A stretch of 49,905 nt of DNA from Actinomycetota bacterium (GTDB lineage: Bacteria; Actinomycetota; Acidimicrobiia; Acidimicrobiales; JAJPHE01). A program made the translations under genes and the position numbers. The first letter of the stretch is position 1; each line of letters opens with the position of its first letter. The notes below the pieces were generated by a model, which worked only from the letters and a program-made list of their open reading frames with translations, was not told the origin of the DNA and ran no database searches. Location: NCBI GenBank assembly GCA_021325435.1, contig JAJPHE010000055.1:1-49905 (forward strand), given 5' to 3'. This document shows, piece by piece, positions 40,226-48,852 of the stretch.

Positions 40226-41127
40226 GCGGAATCTGCGACGGGCGGGTGGTCATCGTCACCGGCGCGGGGCGGGGAATCGGTCGTGAGCACGCCCTCGAGT
40301 TCGCCCGCCAGGGCGCCAAGGTGGTGGTCAACGACCTGGGCGTCGACGTCGACGGCAGCCGCCCGGCGTCGGAGCCGGCCAACGAGGTGGTCGACGAGAT
40401 CAAGGCCATGGGCGGGGAGGCGGTGGCCAACGGGGACGACGTCTCCAGCTGGGAAGGGGCCCAGCGGCTCATCAACTCGGCCGTGGAGAGCTTCGGAACC
40501 CTCGACGTGCTGGTCAACAACGCCGGCATCCTGCGTGACCGGATGCTGGTCAACATGACCGAGGACGAGTGGGACGCGGTGATCAAGGTTCACCTGAAGG
40601 GAACCTTCGCCCCCACCAGATGGGCGGCGGCCTACTGGCGCGAGAAGGTCAAGGCCGGCGAGACGGTGGACGCCAGGATCATCAACACCAGCTCCACCTC
40701 GGGCATCTTCGGCAACCCGGGCCAGACCAACTACGGGGCGGCCAAGGCCGGCATAGCCGGGTTCACCATCATCGCCGCCCGCGAGCTCGGCCGTTACGGG
40801 GTGACGGTCAACGCCATCGCTCCCGGCGCCCGCACCAGGATGACGGAGAACCTCACCCGCCCCGGGCGGGCGGAACCCAAGCCGGGCGACTTCGACCCCC
40901 GCGACCCGGCGAACGTCTCGCCGTTGGTCGTGTGGCTGGGAAGCGAACGCTCCCGCGACGTGACCGCCCGAGTCTTCCTCGTGTCCGGTGGCCGGATCGG
41001 GGTGGGCGAGGGGTGGCGGCGGGGCCCCACCGCCGACGCCGAGGGCCGCTGGGACCCGGCCGAGCTCGACGAGGTCGTCACCGGGCTCGTCCGGCAGGCG
41101 GAGCCGGTCACCGGCATGCAAGGCTGA
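40222..41127 (+). CDS. SDR, MFE-2-like 3-hydroxyacyl-CoA dehydrogenase
   Basis: 301 residues. TGAGRGIG (13-20), NNAGILRDRML, and YGAAK catalytic Tyr/Lys. The segment NDLGVDVDGSRPASEPANEVVDEI and NNAGILRDRM are the marks of the dehydrogenase domain of peroxisomal multifunctional enzyme 2 (HSD17B4) and its actinobacterial relatives, which oxidise (3R)-hydroxyacyl-CoAs, including steroid side-chain CoAs. GTG overlaps the acyl-CoA dehydrogenase stop (GTGA). With the MaoC hydratase 38 nt downstream it rebuilds the two MFE-2 activities as separate genes. Confidence 0.92.
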   Translation: MSGICDGRVVIVTGAGRGIGREHALEFARQGAKVVVNDLGVDVDGSRPASEPANEVVDEIKAMGGEAVANGDDVSSWEGAQRLINSAVESFGTLDVLVNNAGILRDRMLVNMTEDEWDAVIKVHLKGTFAPTRWAAAYWREKVKAGETVDARIINTSSTSGIFGNPGQTNYGAAKAGIAGFTIIAARELGRYGVTVNAIAPGARTRMTENLTRPGRAEPKPGDFDPRDPANVSPLVVWLGSERSRDVTARVFLVSGGRIGVGEGWRRGPTADAEGRWDPAELDEVVTGLVRQAEPVTGMQG

Positions 41128-41164
41128 CGTCCAGAGTCACGGGTAGCACCGACGAGGAGGCCAA

Positions 41165-42019
41165 GTGCCCATCAACCCAGAAGCAGTGGGAACCGAGTCA
41201 GGACCGGTCGAGCGCTCCTGGACCTCGAAGGACGCCCTCCTCTACGCCCTGGGGGTGGGCGCCGGGGTGACCGACCCGACCGGGTTCGAGCTGGAGTTCA
41301 CCACCGAGAACAGCAAGGACGTCGAGCAGAAGGTCCTGCCCACCTTCGCCGTCATCATCGGGGGCGGGGGCGGCGCCATGCGCAACATCGGCTCGTTCAA
41401 CCCGGCGATGCTCGTCCACGGCGAGCAGGCCATCGAGCTGGCCGGTCCGATACCGGTCGAAGGAAAGGTCCGCACCACCAGCCGCATCACCGGCATCTAC
41501 GACAAGGGATCGGGGGCGGTCATCGCCAGCGAGGCGGTGTCGGTGGACGCCGAGACCGGTGAGCCGAGGTTCACCACCCGCTCATCGGCGTTCATCCGGG
41601 GAGAGGGAGGCTTCGGAGGCGACCGGGGACCCTCGGGCCCCCGCAACGCCCCGCCCGAGCGCGAGCCGGACCACTCGGTCACCTACGAGACCCGCCCCGA
41701 CCAGGCTCTGCTGTACCGGCTGTCGGGTGACCGCAACCCCCTCCACTCCGACCCCGAATTCGCCAAGCTGGCCGGCTTTCCGAGCCCCATCCTGCACGGG
41801 TTGTGCAGCTACGGGTTCACCGGCCGGGCCCTGCTGCACGCCTTGTGCGGGTCCGACCCGGCCCGGTTCAAGTCGATGGAGGCTCGGTTCTCCAAGCCGG
41901 TCTTCCCCGGCGACCGCCTGACCGTGCACATGTGGGTGGACGGCAACGAGGCGGTGTTCCGGACCGAGTCGCAGCGCGGTGACGTCGTGATCGACCAGGG
42001 GCGGGCGACCTTCGCCTGA
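41165..42019 (+). CDS. Double-hotdog MaoC-family enoyl-CoA hydratase (hydratase 2)
   Basis: 284 residues, two hotdog domains. The C-terminal hotdog carries the hydratase motif YRLSGDRNPLHSDP (Asp189, His194), with the AKLAGFPSPILHGL helix; the N-terminal hotdog lacks it, as in eukaryotic MFE-2 and mycobacterial double-hotdog hydratases. It hydrates trans-2-enoyl-CoA to (3R)-hydroxyacyl-CoA, matching the upstream SDR's stereochemistry. GTG at 41165 has GAGGAG upstream. It is the last gene of the operon, ending 13 nt before the convergent ABC transporter gene. Confidence 0.93.
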   Translation: MPINPEAVGTESGPVERSWTSKDALLYALGVGAGVTDPTGFELEFTTENSKDVEQKVLPTFAVIIGGGGGAMRNIGSFNPAMLVHGEQAIELAGPIPVEGKVRTTSRITGIYDKGSGAVIASEAVSVDAETGEPRFTTRSSAFIRGEGGFGGDRGPSGPRNAPPEREPDHSVTYETRPDQALLYRLSGDRNPLHSDPEFAKLAGFPSPILHGLCSYGFTGRALLHALCGSDPARFKSMEARFSKPVFPGDRLTVHMWVDGNEAVFRTESQRGDVVIDQGRATFA

Positions 42020-42032
42020 TCAGCCCGGCGGG

Positions 42033-43997
42033 TTAGTGGGCCCGCTCCGGATCAGCGTCGCTGTGTGACATCCAGGTGGCGTACATCGCCGCGTAGCGAC
42101 CGCCCCGCGCCACCAGCTCGTCGTGGGTGCCGATCTCCACTACCTGGCCCTCGTCGACCACCACGATCCGGTCAGCCTTCATGGCGGTGGTGAGCCGGTG
42201 GGCGATCAGCACGGCGGTGCGGGCCTCGAGGAGGACGTCGAGGGCCGCCTCGATCTTGGTCTCCGACAGCAGGTCGAGATTCGAGGTGGCCTCGTCGAGC
42301 ACCAGGACCCGGGGCCGGGCCATGAACGCCCGGGCCAGGGCGATCAGCTGACGCTCGCCCGAGGAGAGGGACTGGCCCCGCTCGTGGACGATGGTGTCCA
42401 GGCCGGCGGGCATGCGCTCGACCACGTCCACCAGCCCGACGGCCCGGATCGCCTCCCAGACCTGGTCGTCGGTGGCCTCCGGGTCGGCGAAGGCGATGTT
42501 GTCCCTGATGGTGCCGGCGAACAGGAACGGCTCCTGGGGCACGACCCCGAGCTGGCGGCGCAGCGAGCCGACCGTCACGTGGCGCAGGTCGTGTCCGTCG
42601 ATGAGGACCCTTCCCTGGCCCGGGTCGTAGAAGCGGGTGACCAGCTTGGCCAGCGTCGACTTGCCCGCTCCGGTGGGCCCGACGAACGCCACCGTCTCGC
42701 CGGCGGAGATGCGCAGATCGGCGTGACGGATCACCGGGTTCGTGGGGTCGTAGCCGAAGGTCACGTCTTCGAAGACGATCTCGCCGTGGATCGGCGGCAG
42801 CTCCTCGGCATCGGGGTCCTCCGGCACGCTCGGCGCCACCTCGAACAGGGTGCGCAGCTTGATGATGGAGGCCTGGCCCTGCTGATAGGTGTTGTACTGC
42901 TGGACCAGCAGCTGGATCGGCATGAGGAAGCGGTTCAGGTACAGGAAGAAGGCCACCAGGTCCCCGGGGCTCAGGGTGTGGTGCAGGACCATGTTGCCGC
43001 CGATGGCCAGGATCGCCCCGGAGCCGAGGTATCCGAGCATCTGGGTGCCGGGACCGTAGACCGCGTTGATCTGGGCGGTGTACATGTTGGCGTCGCGGTA
43101 CTCGCCCACCACGTTGCGGTGGTGCACGACGTTGTGTCGCTGACGGTTGTGGGCCGCGACGATCCGGACCCCGTGCAGGCTCTCAGCCAGGTCGGCCAGG
43201 ACGTTGGCGATGCCGTCGCGCACCCGGTCGTAACCCCGCTCGGAGGCGGCCCGGAACCAGAGGGACAGGGCGGTCAGGGCCGGCATGATCAGCACCACGG
43301 TGATGAGTGCCAGGCGCACGTTCATGGAGAACAGGAGGCCGGCGATCACCAGCATGGTGAGACCCTGGACGGTGAACTGGGCGAGACCGTCCTGCAGCAG
43401 CTGCTGCAGGTTCTCGATGTCGCTGGTCATCCGGGTCATGATCACGCCGGCCTTCTCGTCCGTGTAGAAGTCGAGACCGAGGCGCTGGAGGTGGGTGAAG
43501 ACCTTCACCCGCAAGTCGTTCATCACCCAGGCCGCCAGCCGGCCCGTCACCCGCACCTGGAGGTGCTGGGCGCCGGCGGTCACCACGATGGCGATCAGGT
43601 AGGCCACCGCGGCGGCGACGATCGCTCCGAAGTCCTTGTGGCGGCCCATGCCGTGGTTGATGCCGGCGTCGATCAGCCGGGGGCCCGCCTGGTTGGCCAC
43701 GCTGACGACGGTCACGAGCAGCACCGCCAGCGCTCCGAGGTGCCAGTGCTCGAAGAGGAGCCAGCGCAGGGTCAGCCGCCGCCCTTCTCGGGCCGAGGCG
43801 CGGTAGCTGAACCGAGCCCGGGGCTCGCCGTGGTCGGGCTCCGACGTCAGCAGCTTGTCCACCCCGGCCTGCAGTTCGGGGGGGATGCCGGCGAAGGGCA
43901 GCCCACCACCGGGGTTGGCTGCCGATCGGGGCCCCCCGGCGAACCCGGCCCCTCCGGGCGCCCCTCCGAAGACTCCTCCTCCGCCGCTCCAGGCCAT
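42033..43997 (-). CDS. ABC exporter half-transporter, canonical ATPase site (second subunit)
   Basis: 654 residues. A Gly-rich N-terminus, six predicted helices, then a nucleotide-binding domain with Walker A GPTGAGKST, signature LSSGERQLIALARAF, Walker B with catalytic Glu VLVLDEATSNLD, and IAHRLTT (H-loop). Its ATG shares one nt with the stop of the partner gene (TGATG). Together the two form a heterodimeric exporter of the TM287/288 or BmrCD type. The conserved Glu is present here and the partner site is degenerate. Substrate unknown; likely a drug, lipid or peptide. Confidence 0.93.
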   Translation of the reverse strand: MAWSGGGGVFGGAPGGAGFAGGPRSAANPGGGLPFAGIPPELQAGVDKLLTSEPDHGEPRARFSYRASAREGRRLTLRWLLFEHWHLGALAVLLVTVVSVANQAGPRLIDAGINHGMGRHKDFGAIVAAAVAYLIAIVVTAGAQHLQVRVTGRLAAWVMNDLRVKVFTHLQRLGLDFYTDEKAGVIMTRMTSDIENLQQLLQDGLAQFTVQGLTMLVIAGLLFSMNVRLALITVVLIMPALTALSLWFRAASERGYDRVRDGIANVLADLAESLHGVRIVAAHNRQRHNVVHHRNVVGEYRDANMYTAQINAVYGPGTQMLGYLGSGAILAIGGNMVLHHTLSPGDLVAFFLYLNRFLMPIQLLVQQYNTYQQGQASIIKLRTLFEVAPSVPEDPDAEELPPIHGEIVFEDVTFGYDPTNPVIRHADLRISAGETVAFVGPTGAGKSTLAKLVTRFYDPGQGRVLIDGHDLRHVTVGSLRRQLGVVPQEPFLFAGTIRDNIAFADPEATDDQVWEAIRAVGLVDVVERMPAGLDTIVHERGQSLSSGERQLIALARAFMARPRVLVLDEATSNLDLLSETKIEAALDVLLEARTAVLIAHRLTTAMKADRIVVVDEGQVVEIGTHDELVARGGRYAAMYATWMSHSDADPERAH

Positions 43998-45916
43998 CAG
44001 ACTCCCTCCACGCCGAACGGGGGCGATCCGGTCGGCCCGTCCTCCCAGCCCCGGGGCCGGGTCACCGGCTCGGGGGCGGCATCCACGTCGGTGTCGGCCG
44101 CCTGGGCCAGCACCTCGACGTACAGCGGGTTGGTGGCCATCAGCTCGTTGTGGGTGCCGTCGGCGACTATCCGCCCCTGATCCATGAGGACCACCCGGTC
44201 GGCCAGGCTGATCGTCGAGAGCCGGTGGGCGATGATCAGGGTGGTCCGTCCCCGCATGAGCACCCGCAGGGCCCCGTGAATCTGTTGCTCCACCTGAACG
44301 TCAATGGCGCTGGTGGCGTCGTCAAGCACCAGGATGGGCGGGTTGACCAGCAGGGTGCGGGCGATGGCAATGCGCTGGCGTTGGCCGCCCGAGAGCGTGT
44401 AGCCCCGCTCGCCCACGACGGTGTCGTAGCCCGCCGGCAGCTGGCGGATGAACTCGTCGGCGCCGGCGGCCTCGGCGGCGGCGGCGATGTCGGCAAAGTC
44501 GGCGTCGGGGCGGCCGTAGGCGATGTTGTCGCGGATGGACACCGAAAAGAGGAACGGCTCGTCCAGCACGATGCCGATCTTGGAGCGGAGGCTGGCCAGG
44601 GTCAGCTGGCGGACATCGTGGCCGTCGATTCGCACGGCGCCGCTGTTCACGTCGTAGAAGCGGCTGAGCAGACGGGCGACCGTCGACTTGCCGACCCCGG
44701 TCCGCCCGACCATGGCCACGGTCTCGCCGGGGCGCAGGTGGAGCTCGAATCCCTCGAGGACCAGTGGTCCACCCTCCAGGTAGGAGAAGTCCACCGAGTC
44801 GAACCGGACGTCACCGGCGCACTCGACGAGGTCGATGGCGCCCGGACGGTCCACGATGGTGGGCGCCTCGTCGAGGATCTCGTAGATGCGTCCGGCGGAG
44901 GCGGCGGCTCGCTGGCCCATCATGATGAGCATGCCGAGCATCTGGAACGGGGCCTGGAGCATCACGATGTAGAAGCTGAAGGTGAGGATGTCGCCCACCC
45001 TGAGGTGGCCGTGGACCACCAGATAGCCGCCCACCAGTAACACCAGGGCGAGGCCCAACTGGCTCAGGTTCTGTACGACCGGGGTGAACCGGGCCCGGAT
45101 GTCAGCGTCCTTCACATACGCCCACTGGAGACGGTCCGCCGCTCGGGCCAGCAACCGCAGCTGGCGGGGCTCGCCGGCGAAGGACTTGACCACCCGGACG
45201 CCGTTGATGTTCTCGTCGACGATGGTGGCCACGTCGGCCAGGCGGGACTGGATCAGCCACGAAACTGGAAACATGAGGCGCCTCATGCGCACGCCGAGCA
45301 CGTAGACGAATGGCATGGTCGCCATGGCGACGAAGGCCGGCGGCACGCTGATCGACAGCATGTAGCCGAAGGCGACCACGGCGATGGCGCACTGCACCAG
45401 GATGGAAGGGGCGAAGGTCAAATACATCTGCACCGATCGGATGTCGGAGTTGGCCCGCGAGATGAGCTGTCCCGACTGCACCCGGTCGTAGAAGGGGAAA
45501 GACATCCGGGTCAGGTGCTCGTAGATGATGTTCCGCAGGTCGAACTCGATGCTGTAGGCGGTCCGCATCAGGCACAGCCGTGACACGTAGCCGGTCAGTC
45601 CGGCCGCCACCGCCAGGACCAGGACCAGTCGCACGTAGTGGTCGAGGGCGCCGGCGCGGCCCAGCTCCGACACGGCGTCGCCCAACAGCTTGGGGATCTG
45701 GACCTGCAGAACCAGACCGGTGAAGGACAGGATGAGGGCGGTGGCGAAGGTGCGCCGGTGGGACAGAACGATCGGCAGCGCCCGCCGCAGCCAGCTCTTG
45801 TCGCGGTCGGGGTCGATGGTGGCCCGCGGGGCCGAGTAGCGGGGATCCACCGCCATCGGCACGAAGGGGGAGCCCGGCAGTTCCTCGACGGCGGCGTGGC
45901 CGCGCCCCAACCTCAT
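43997..45916 (-). CDS. ABC exporter half-transporter, degenerate ATPase site (first subunit)
   Basis: 639 residues: N-terminal six-helix membrane domain, then a nucleotide-binding domain with Walker A GRTGVGKST, signature LSGGQRQRIAIAR, but Walker B LVLDDATSAID, i.e. Asp where the catalytic Glu is normally found, and IAHRLST. This is the non-canonical half of a heterodimeric exporter. The ATG at 45916 overlaps the MarR stop (ATGA), and the next subunit begins one nt before the stop of this one, so all three are translationally coupled. Confidence 0.94.
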   Translation of the reverse strand: MRLGRGHAAVEELPGSPFVPMAVDPRYSAPRATIDPDRDKSWLRRALPIVLSHRRTFATALILSFTGLVLQVQIPKLLGDAVSELGRAGALDHYVRLVLVLAVAAGLTGYVSRLCLMRTAYSIEFDLRNIIYEHLTRMSFPFYDRVQSGQLISRANSDIRSVQMYLTFAPSILVQCAIAVVAFGYMLSISVPPAFVAMATMPFVYVLGVRMRRLMFPVSWLIQSRLADVATIVDENINGVRVVKSFAGEPRQLRLLARAADRLQWAYVKDADIRARFTPVVQNLSQLGLALVLLVGGYLVVHGHLRVGDILTFSFYIVMLQAPFQMLGMLIMMGQRAAASAGRIYEILDEAPTIVDRPGAIDLVECAGDVRFDSVDFSYLEGGPLVLEGFELHLRPGETVAMVGRTGVGKSTVARLLSRFYDVNSGAVRIDGHDVRQLTLASLRSKIGIVLDEPFLFSVSIRDNIAYGRPDADFADIAAAAEAAGADEFIRQLPAGYDTVVGERGYTLSGGQRQRIAIARTLLVNPPILVLDDATSAIDVQVEQQIHGALRVLMRGRTTLIIAHRLSTISLADRVVLMDQGRIVADGTHNELMATNPLYVEVLAQAADTDVDAAPEPVTRPRGWEDGPTGSPPFGVEGV

Positions 45917-46356
45917 GCCCGACCTGCCGCCTTGGCGGCGCGGTAGCGGTCGAGGGCCTGGCGCCACCGGGCCAGCCCGCCCAGCGCCTCGGCGGCCTCG
46001 GCCTCGTTGGCGAGGAAGCCGGCGATTTCGGCCAGCCGGCCGTCCACGGCCGTGTCGGCGGCCGCCAGGACCCGTTGTCCTTCGGCGGTGAGCACGTGTC
46101 CGACCCGACGGCGGTCGCCCGCTTCGTGGCGACGCTCGATCAGCCCCCGGGCGACGAGGCCGTCGGCCACGGCGGTGACGCTCGGGGGCGTGACCGCCAT
46201 GCCCCGGGCCAGGTCGGAGGCGGGGGCAGATCCGTCGGCGAGGAACATCAGGAGCCGGTACTGGGACAGCGACAGGTCCACGGTCGCCAGGCCCACCTCG
46301 ACCTGACGAGCGAGGCGGGCGGCGACTCGGCCGGCCGCGGGGGAAGAGGTGAGCAT
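45913..46356 (-). CDS. MarR-family transcriptional regulator
   Basis: 147 residues, winged helix: LSLSQYRLLMFLADGSA, VTPPSVTAVADGLVARGL (recognition helix), GDRRRVGHVLTAEG (wing). It shares most of the motif residues with the MarR at 34352, including PSVTA.DGL.ARGL, DLSL.QYR and DRR.V.H.LT..G, so the two are paralogues. Likely represses the ABC exporter and itself. The ATG at 46356 has no ribosome site, suggesting a leaderless mRNA. An inverted repeat overlaps the promoter 6-29 nt upstream. Confidence 0.92.
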   Translation of the reverse strand: MLTSSPAAGRVAARLARQVEVGLATVDLSLSQYRLLMFLADGSAPASDLARGMAVTPPSVTAVADGLVARGLIERRHEAGDRRRVGHVLTAEGQRVLAAADTAVDGRLAEIAGFLANEAEAAEALGGLARWRQALDRYRAAKAAGRA

Positions 46357-46361
46357 ATGCT

Positions 46362-46385
46362 TAGGCTATCGAATAGTTAGACCTA
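46362..46385. promoter_or_regulatory. Candidate MarR operator upstream of the exporter operon
   Basis: TAGGCTA (46362-46368) and TAGACCTA (46378-46385) form a near-perfect inverted repeat with one extra base in the right arm, and the centre CTAT-CGA-ATAG (46366-46376) is itself palindromic. On the minus strand TAGCCT is a possible -10 (46368-46363) leading to the ATG at 46356. This AT-rich patch is the natural site for autoregulation by the MarR protein. Confidence 0.5.
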
Positions 46386-46507
46386 CGGCAAAGGGTCTCA
46401 GGCCGAGGTTCGTCGGTCCGGGGAAGCCGACGACGGCGGAGGATTGGTGGTGCCGCCGTACCTTTTCTGGTGAAATGGGAGGAAGCCGGGGAACGGCAGG
46501 GGGAGCC

Positions 46508-46849
46508 ATGGCACTTGGCGGGGTGCGGGGTATCGCGGTTCCAGTGGGGGAGGCGCGCGGGGAGGCCTCGCCCCGCCAGCGGCTGCGGCGCAAGCTGGCC
46601 AATGAGCTGCTGGCGGCGGCGGCCCAGCACGCCATCGTGACCGACGAGCTCCAGGAGCTGGAGCGGCGCCGGCGGGGCGGAGAACTGAGCAACCGCGACC
46701 TGCTGCGGGTGCAGGAGCTCCGCCGGCGCAAGCTGATGGCCCGTCTCCGCCACGACCGGGCCCACCGGCGCCTGGTCGGGCTGCTGGCCACCGGCGTGGC
46801 GGTGGAGGGCCTCAGCCGGGCCAGCTACGGCGACGGCCCGGCGGTCTGA
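46508..46849 (+). CDS. Small basic helical protein of unknown function
   Basis: 113 residues, very rich in Arg, Leu and Glu, with predicted long helices (RQRLRRKLANELLAAA; ELQELERRRRGGELS). No motif is recognised. The ATG at 46508 has GGGGGAG just before it; the frame is open 53 codons further upstream into the MarR promoter region and another ATG at 46475 is possible. Its end is 7 nt from the convergent penicillin-binding protein gene. Coding potential is moderate because the composition is simple. Confidence 0.5.
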   Translation: MALGGVRGIAVPVGEARGEASPRQRLRRKLANELLAAAAQHAIVTDELQELERRRRGGELSNRDLLRVQELRRRKLMARLRHDRAHRRLVGLLATGVAVEGLSRASYGDGPAV

Positions 46850-46856
46850 GGCCGAC

Positions 46857-48776
46857 TCAGCCCACCGAGGCGAGGAAGCGGGCGGCGACCGGCGCGGCCA
46901 CCTGACCGCCGACCCCTCCCCCTTCGACGAGCACGGCGAAAGCCAGATCACCTCGGAACCCGATGAACCAGGCGTGGGTCTGGGGGGGCGTGTCATGGCC
47001 GAACTCGGCCGTTCCCGTCTTGCCGAAGACCGGCACCCCGGGCAGGTTGGCGGCGGTGCCGGTTCCACCGGTCACCACGGCCCGCATCATGTCGCGCAGC
47101 GCGCTCTGGGTCGCCGGCGGAAGGGTGGCCGGCGCCGGGGGCACGTCCTGCTGCGGCGGATCGGCGACGAGCAACGGGGCATGCCACGAGCCGGCGTCGA
47201 CGGTGGCCGCCACCATCGCCATGGTGAGCGGGCTGACCAGGACGCGGCCCTGGCCGATGGCGTCCGAGGCCAACTCGGCCTGGTCGACCGGGCCGGGGAC
47301 GCTCCCGTTGAAATAGGGGATCGGTATGGCCAGCCGGGCAGCCACCCCGAAGATGTCGGCGGCGGCGAGCAGCGAGCCCGGTCCGAGGCCGGCGGCCAGG
47401 TTGACGAAGGCGGTATTGCAGGACCGGGCGAAATCCTCGCTGAACGGCACCGGTCCCGAGGTCTCCCCTTCGAAGTTCACGAACTTCTTGCCGTCGACCA
47501 CCGTCGACGGGGGGCACGGCACCGGCGTGTCCGGCGTGACCCCGGTGGCGAGCAGCGCCGTGGCCGTCACCACCTTGAACGAGGAGCCCGGCGGGTAGCG
47601 CCCGTCGAGGGCCCGGTCCAGCGACGAGTCGGCCGGGGTGCTCGCCGCCGCCACCACGTCGCCGGTGCTGGCCGCCACCGCCACCAGCGCCGCCGGCTGG
47701 GAGACGGTGGACAGGGCGGCCTCGGCCGCCGACTGCAGGTGGGGGTCGAGGGTGACGGTCACTGACTGGCCGGGGTGCCCAGTGACCCGGTACAGCGTCT
47801 TGGCTCGCTGTCCCTTGGAGGTCTGGACGAACACTGAGCCCGAAGGGGTTCCGGCGAGGCGCGACTGGTAGAGGAGCTCGAGCCCGGAGAGACCGACCTC
47901 GTCAGTCGCTTCGAACTCGGGGCCGGCATTCTTCAACGCCTCGGCGGTCGCCGGGCCTACTCGTCCCAACACCGCCGCCGCGAAGGTCGATGTAGGAGCC
48001 AGGTAACCAGTGGACTGCTCGAAACGCACACCCGGCAGCGGGTACAGCTGGGGTTTCACCTTCTCGTAGTCGGCTTGGCGGAGGGTGATGACCGGCACGA
48101 ACTCGTCCGGCCGGGCGGCTGCGACCGCGGCCCGCACCCGTTTGGCGTCGGCCCCGGTGGTGGCCTGGAGGGTGGTGGTCACGCCGGTGAGGTCCTTGAC
48201 CGCCGACGGCACCAGCCCGACCACGACAACCGGCTGGGGCGTGACCAGCGGCGTGCCGGTGCCGTCAAAGATGGTCGCCCGCGGGGGCAGGCTCCGCTCG
48301 CGCTCCAGTCGATCGCCGGGCCCCAGGTCGGGGTGGATGTCGGAGGGAGACCACGAGACCTGCCACGTGTTGTCCGACAGGTGCAGGGCCAGCCGGCCGT
48401 CGTAACGCCAGTCGCCCAGGCCGGCGAGCTGCAACGACGCCCGGTAGGCCGCGGTGGCCTGGTCCCCGTCGTGGTGCACTGCCCCCAGCCGGAAGTCTGC
48501 CTTCATCACCTCGAGGCGGGCCCAGGTCGATTCGAGGTCGGATTGGGCCCGCCGGCGGTCGCCGGTGAGGGCGGCGGCGCCCACCAGATCCCCCCGGGAC
48601 CAAGCCGACAGGAACCGGGCGGCGGCGGGGCCAGGATCCGGTCCGCCTCCGCACGAACTGACCACGGCGCCGAGGACCACGACCAGCCCGGACGCCAGCA
48701 GAGCCCGGCGCGGACGGCGCCGGCGTCGGCCACGGGAAGCCGGAGAGGTGGTGTCGCCTGCCTCCGGTCCCGGCAT
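46857..48776 (-). CDS. Penicillin-binding protein, transpeptidase (PBP2a/MecA-like class B), putative lipoprotein
   Basis: 639 residues. N-terminal basic region, hydrophobic stretch (LLASGLVVVLGAVV) and VSSC at 39-42, a plausible lipobox so it may be membrane-anchored by lipid or by an uncleaved helix. An N-terminal region with an NTF2-like MecA/PBP dimer domain (FLSAWSRGDLVGAAALT) is followed by the transpeptidase: SSFK (Ser398, Lys401), SCN (452-454) and KTGTAEF (586-588), all intact. It makes peptidoglycan crosslinks outside the membrane. The ATG at 48776 lacks a clear ribosome site. It is convergent with the small protein (7 nt apart) and divergent from the thioesterase gene. Confidence 0.92.
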   Translation of the reverse strand: MPGPEAGDTTSPASRGRRRRRPRRALLASGLVVVLGAVVSSCGGGPDPGPAAARFLSAWSRGDLVGAAALTGDRRRAQSDLESTWARLEVMKADFRLGAVHHDGDQATAAYRASLQLAGLGDWRYDGRLALHLSDNTWQVSWSPSDIHPDLGPGDRLERERSLPPRATIFDGTGTPLVTPQPVVVVGLVPSAVKDLTGVTTTLQATTGADAKRVRAAVAAARPDEFVPVITLRQADYEKVKPQLYPLPGVRFEQSTGYLAPTSTFAAAVLGRVGPATAEALKNAGPEFEATDEVGLSGLELLYQSRLAGTPSGSVFVQTSKGQRAKTLYRVTGHPGQSVTVTLDPHLQSAAEAALSTVSQPAALVAVAASTGDVVAAASTPADSSLDRALDGRYPPGSSFKVVTATALLATGVTPDTPVPCPPSTVVDGKKFVNFEGETSGPVPFSEDFARSCNTAFVNLAAGLGPGSLLAAADIFGVAARLAIPIPYFNGSVPGPVDQAELASDAIGQGRVLVSPLTMAMVAATVDAGSWHAPLLVADPPQQDVPPAPATLPPATQSALRDMMRAVVTGGTGTAANLPGVPVFGKTGTAEFGHDTPPQTHAWFIGFRGDLAFAVLVEGGGVGGQVAAPVAARFLASVG

Positions 48777-48852
48777 GGCGGCGCAGCCTAGAGCCCGGCG
48801 CGCCCGCCGGCCGGGGCCGGCCGCGGGTGGAGGTGGGCGGCAGGGTCCGCCT

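Noticed and set aside
42123-44180. Plus-strand ORF of 685 codons opposite the ABC transporter genes
   Set aside because: The ABC genes have intact Walker A, signature and Walker B motifs; the antisense frame is Gly/His/Asp-rich shadow.
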